Below, piece by piece: positions 29,139 to 31,104 of a stretch of DNA of 31,104 bases; the first letter of the stretch is position 1; the number at the start of each line of letters is the position of its first letter. The DNA is taken from assembly GCA_030595765.1 (NCBI GenBank), contig JAUVCJ010000003.1, positions 1 through 31,104 on the forward strand. Reading direction: 5' to 3'. The notes under the pieces are model-generated. The model was not told where the DNA came from, made no database searches, and saw only the letters and a program-made list of their open reading frames with translations. The DNA comes from Thermoplasmatota archaeon. Its GTDB lineage: Archaea > Thermoplasmatota > Thermoplasmata > GCA-020350865 > JAUVCJ01. A program made the position numbers and the translations under genes.

Positions 29139-30464
29139 ATGCTTGAAAAGAACGAGCTGTTCAAGATAATGAGGGAACAGAATTACTGGCATGGGGCAGA
29201 TCTCCCTGGAAATTACGTTCAGCGAGTAGCATATCTTGAAAACATGAACGAGTCGTTGAGCTCCAATTCGATAACTGTTGTTAAGGGGCCTCGAAGAGCT
29301 GGAAAGACCGTCCTTATCCATCAGACCATAAAAACCCTCCTAAAAAACAAGACAAAGAAGGAGCAGACACTTTATGTGAATCTTGAGGATTATCGATTCT
29401 ACACCCATTATTCACTGGAGTTGCTTGAAGTTATACTCGACACCTATAGAGAGAAGATGAATCCAGATGAAAAGGCCTATGTATTTTTTGACGAGATTCA
29501 AAATATTGAGGGGTTTGAGCGCTTTCTTAGAACCAAGCTCGATCAATTGGACAACATCAAATTCATAATAACTAGCTCCAATGCGAAGCTGCTATCAAAA
29601 GAGCTCGGAACCCTTCTGACAGGTAGAATAACATCTATAGAGGTATTACCCTTTTCCTTTAGGGAATATCTTGATTTTCATAAGATAAAATTACCAGGTA
29701 TGGATTATTTCGAGCTAGAACCTGAAAAGAGCAGGCTCAAAAAGATGCTAAACAGGTATGTGGAGTTCGGCGCCATCCCGGAGTTCCTATCCGAACCCAA
29801 TTCCCACCAGAGGCTTGTGGAATACTTCGAGAACGTGCTGTTTAGGGATATTGTGGAGCGGTTCAACATAAGAAATGTGAAGCTCATCAAGGAGCTTGCG
29901 ATCTATCTGGCCAGTAATGCGTCAAACCTCTATTCTGTGAACCGGATCGGGAGAACCTTCAATGCATCGGTCAATACGATACAATCATATCTTTTTGACC
30001 TTAACATGGCCTATCTTTTCTTCTATGTGAGCAAGTTCTCATATTCGTATAAGGATCAGGTCAGCTTCCAGTCAAAGAGCTATTGCCTGGATACTGGTCT
30101 ATTGAATGCCATGGGCTTTAAGTTCTCTGAAGACAGAGGCCGTTTGCTGGAGAATCTGGTGTTCATTGAGTTGCTACGACGAGGGAAAGAAGTATATTAT
30201 CACAGAGACCCAGCAACATCCAGAGAGTGTGATTTTATAATCAAGGGAAAGCTGAAAGTGGCGCAAGCATTGCAGGTCACCGAGTCTCTATCTAATGAAA
30301 AGACCAAGAAGAGAGAGCTCAACGGTCTAATCGATGCAATGGAGTGCTATAGCTTGTCGGAGGGGATGATCCTTACCGATGATGAATATGATGATGTTAC
30401 TCATGACGATTTCAAAATAGCGGTCAGGCCAGTATGGTTCTGGCTATTGAACGAAATCGCTTAA
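29139..30464 (+). CDS. AAA ATPase of the DUF4143 (AAA_14) family
   Basis: 441 residues from ATG 29139. An in-frame ATG at 29088 is rejected because the TATA box lies downstream of it. Walker A is GPRRAGKT (50-57), Walker B is YVFFDEI (114-120), and sensor 1 is ITSSNA (144-149). The LLTGRI and PFSFREYLDF signatures follow, which mark this family, then a winged-helix-like segment (about 265-300) and the DUF4143 end domain with LLENLVFIELLRRG and ECDFIIKG. That end domain resembles the E-x-n-D-x-I pattern of the PD-(D/E)xK nuclease fold. Such ATPases are abundant, patchily spread and often near toxin-antitoxin or defence genes; their substrate is unknown. The next gene, about 210 bases on, is a Fic/Doc protein with its own TATA box, so co-transcription is not required. 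Family firm, function open. Confidence 0.9.
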   Translation: MLEKNELFKIMREQNYWHGADLPGNYVQRVAYLENMNESLSSNSITVVKGPRRAGKTVLIHQTIKTLLKNKTKKEQTLYVNLEDYRFYTHYSLELLEVILDTYREKMNPDEKAYVFFDEIQNIEGFERFLRTKLDQLDNIKFIITSSNAKLLSKELGTLLTGRITSIEVLPFSFREYLDFHKIKLPGMDYFELEPEKSRLKKMLNRYVEFGAIPEFLSEPNSHQRLVEYFENVLFRDIVERFNIRNVKLIKELAIYLASNASNLYSVNRIGRTFNASVNTIQSYLFDLNMAYLFFYVSKFSYSYKDQVSFQSKSYCLDTGLLNAMGFKFSEDRGRLLENLVFIELLRRGKEVYYHRDPATSRECDFIIKGKLKVAQALQVTESLSNEKTKKRELNGLIDAMECYSLSEGMILTDDEYDDVTHDDFKIAVRPVWFWLLNEIA

Positions 30465-30676
30465 CAAAGTGTCCAGTTCCAGGGCTTATTCCACTGGTTA
30501 TTATCATTGACATTGCCTTGTTTCAAGCAGCCTTATGGTATTGCCCCATCCCCTCTCCGACATCGGGAACTTTGTATGAGTGGTGGTGGCCAGTTTTGCA
30601 AGAAGCTATGTGGAGTTCGTAGCGTGGGCTTTGGGTTTGCGATGGCTTTAAGTCGTCAAGGCAAATTATCTATTTG

Positions 30677-31104
30677 ATGACAAGGGAAGAATTTGAATTA
30701 GGCACTCTTCCGACAGTTGAGTATATCTGCGCGGCAAATCATTGGTATGAGCAGCATACTGCATATAATTCTCAAGGTAGCGGAATGATTTTGATTGAAC
30801 GCCTTAAATTCATGTTAGAGAACATGCCAACCATGAATATCTCCCACACAGCCGCTTATCTTCTCAGGGGAATCGCTGGAATTCAGGCATTTTCAGATGG
30901 AAATAAAAGGACAGCAAGGTGGATAACGCTCGATTTCATGGGTAAAAATAATTTTTCCTTCAACATTCCAGCCGAAATAATGTATCATCACATGCTCAAG
31001 ATCATCACCCTTATTGATGACGATTGTTTCTTATACGGAAGGGATGGAAATTGGCCATATCGAACCCTCAGCGACGAAGGGATATTGAAATTTGATGAGG
31101 CATA
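30677..31104 (+). CDS. Fic/Doc-family protein with Gln in place of the catalytic His, reaching the window edge
   Basis: At least 142 residues from ATG 30677. The final two bases are TA, so a stop codon may be one base beyond the window and the protein could be nearly complete, in the size range of Doc. The Fic core reads Q70-AFSDGNKRTA, against H-x-F-x-D-x-N-K-R-T-A in Doc. The phosphate-binding loop DGNKR is intact but the general base histidine is Gln (CAG). Helices before it (MILIERLKFMLENM, AAYLLRGIAG) fit the fold. No inhibitory [S/T]xxxE[G/N] helix is seen at the N-terminus. TTTAAG at 30645-30650 is a TATA candidate about 29 bases before the ATG, implying a leaderless mRNA. Doc-like proteins phosphorylate and Fic proteins AMPylate targets; with Gln the activity is likely lost or changed. 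Neighbour: the DUF4143 ATPase upstream. Confidence 0.8.
   Translation, partial: MTREEFELGTLPTVEYICAANHWYEQHTAYNSQGSGMILIERLKFMLENMPTMNISHTAAYLLRGIAGIQAFSDGNKRTARWITLDFMGKNNFSFNIPAEIMYHHMLKIITLIDDDCFLYGRDGNWPYRTLSDEGILKFDEA

Noticed and set aside
30434..30622. A 62-codon hydrophobic open frame overlapping the end of the DUF4143 gene.
   Set aside because: No ribosome binding site, overlaps the upstream gene by 31 bases in another frame, and the hydrophobic stretch looks like chance composition.

Overview
The window looks like a piece of an archaeal chromosome, most likely from the Thermoplasmatota. The pointers are archaeal TATA boxes about 26 bases ahead of several starts (some genes apparently leaderless), archaeal-type ValRS and IleRS, a DUF835 domain, many large LamG/LTD/CARDB/TSP3 surface proteins, and a 23S rRNA gene with no 16S, 5S or tRNA beside it. 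The lineage call is an inference from gene content, not from a search.

Layout: (1) 1-584, minus: N-terminal part of an ATP-type PEP carboxykinase, cut by the window edge. (2) 812-7725, plus: a 2128-residue secreted protein (signal peptide, helical region, CARDB, about 30 TSP3-like calcium loops, membrane segment, and a C-terminal cap that resembles tandem BECR-type ribonuclease modules). An unknown 179-residue gene overlaps its 3' end. The arrangement is that of a polymorphic toxin with its immunity gene and is my best candidate for an undescribed system. (3) 7928-15881, plus: ValRS with a degenerate KMSKS loop, a small unknown gene, and an IleRS carrying an extra HhH, zinc-ribbon and DUF835 tail. 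(4) 16188-19720: RNase P RNA directly upstream of 23S rRNA, probably behind one promoter, then a duplicated 23S trailer/terminator holding a second, unidentified structured RNA. (5) 19839-27811, plus: two more surface proteins, one LamG-LamG-TM with 12 CxxC motifs on the cytoplasmic side, one with lamin-tail domains, two phospholipase D modules, PKD and a C-terminal anchor. (6) 27818-28864, minus: DUF362 protein with two 4Fe-4S clusters, convergent with the PLD protein. (7) 29139-31104, plus: an AAA/DUF4143 ATPase behind a palindrome-rich promoter and a Fic/Doc protein whose catalytic histidine is replaced by glutamine, cut by the right edge.

The housekeeping part (aminoacylation of Val and Ile tRNAs, tRNA 5' maturation, large ribosomal subunit RNA) is a translation cluster. 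It is flanked by accessory genes that act at the cell surface or in conflict: the putative toxin and immunity pair on the left, and the DUF4143 ATPase and Fic-like protein on the right. No insertion sequence, integrase or CRISPR array was seen.
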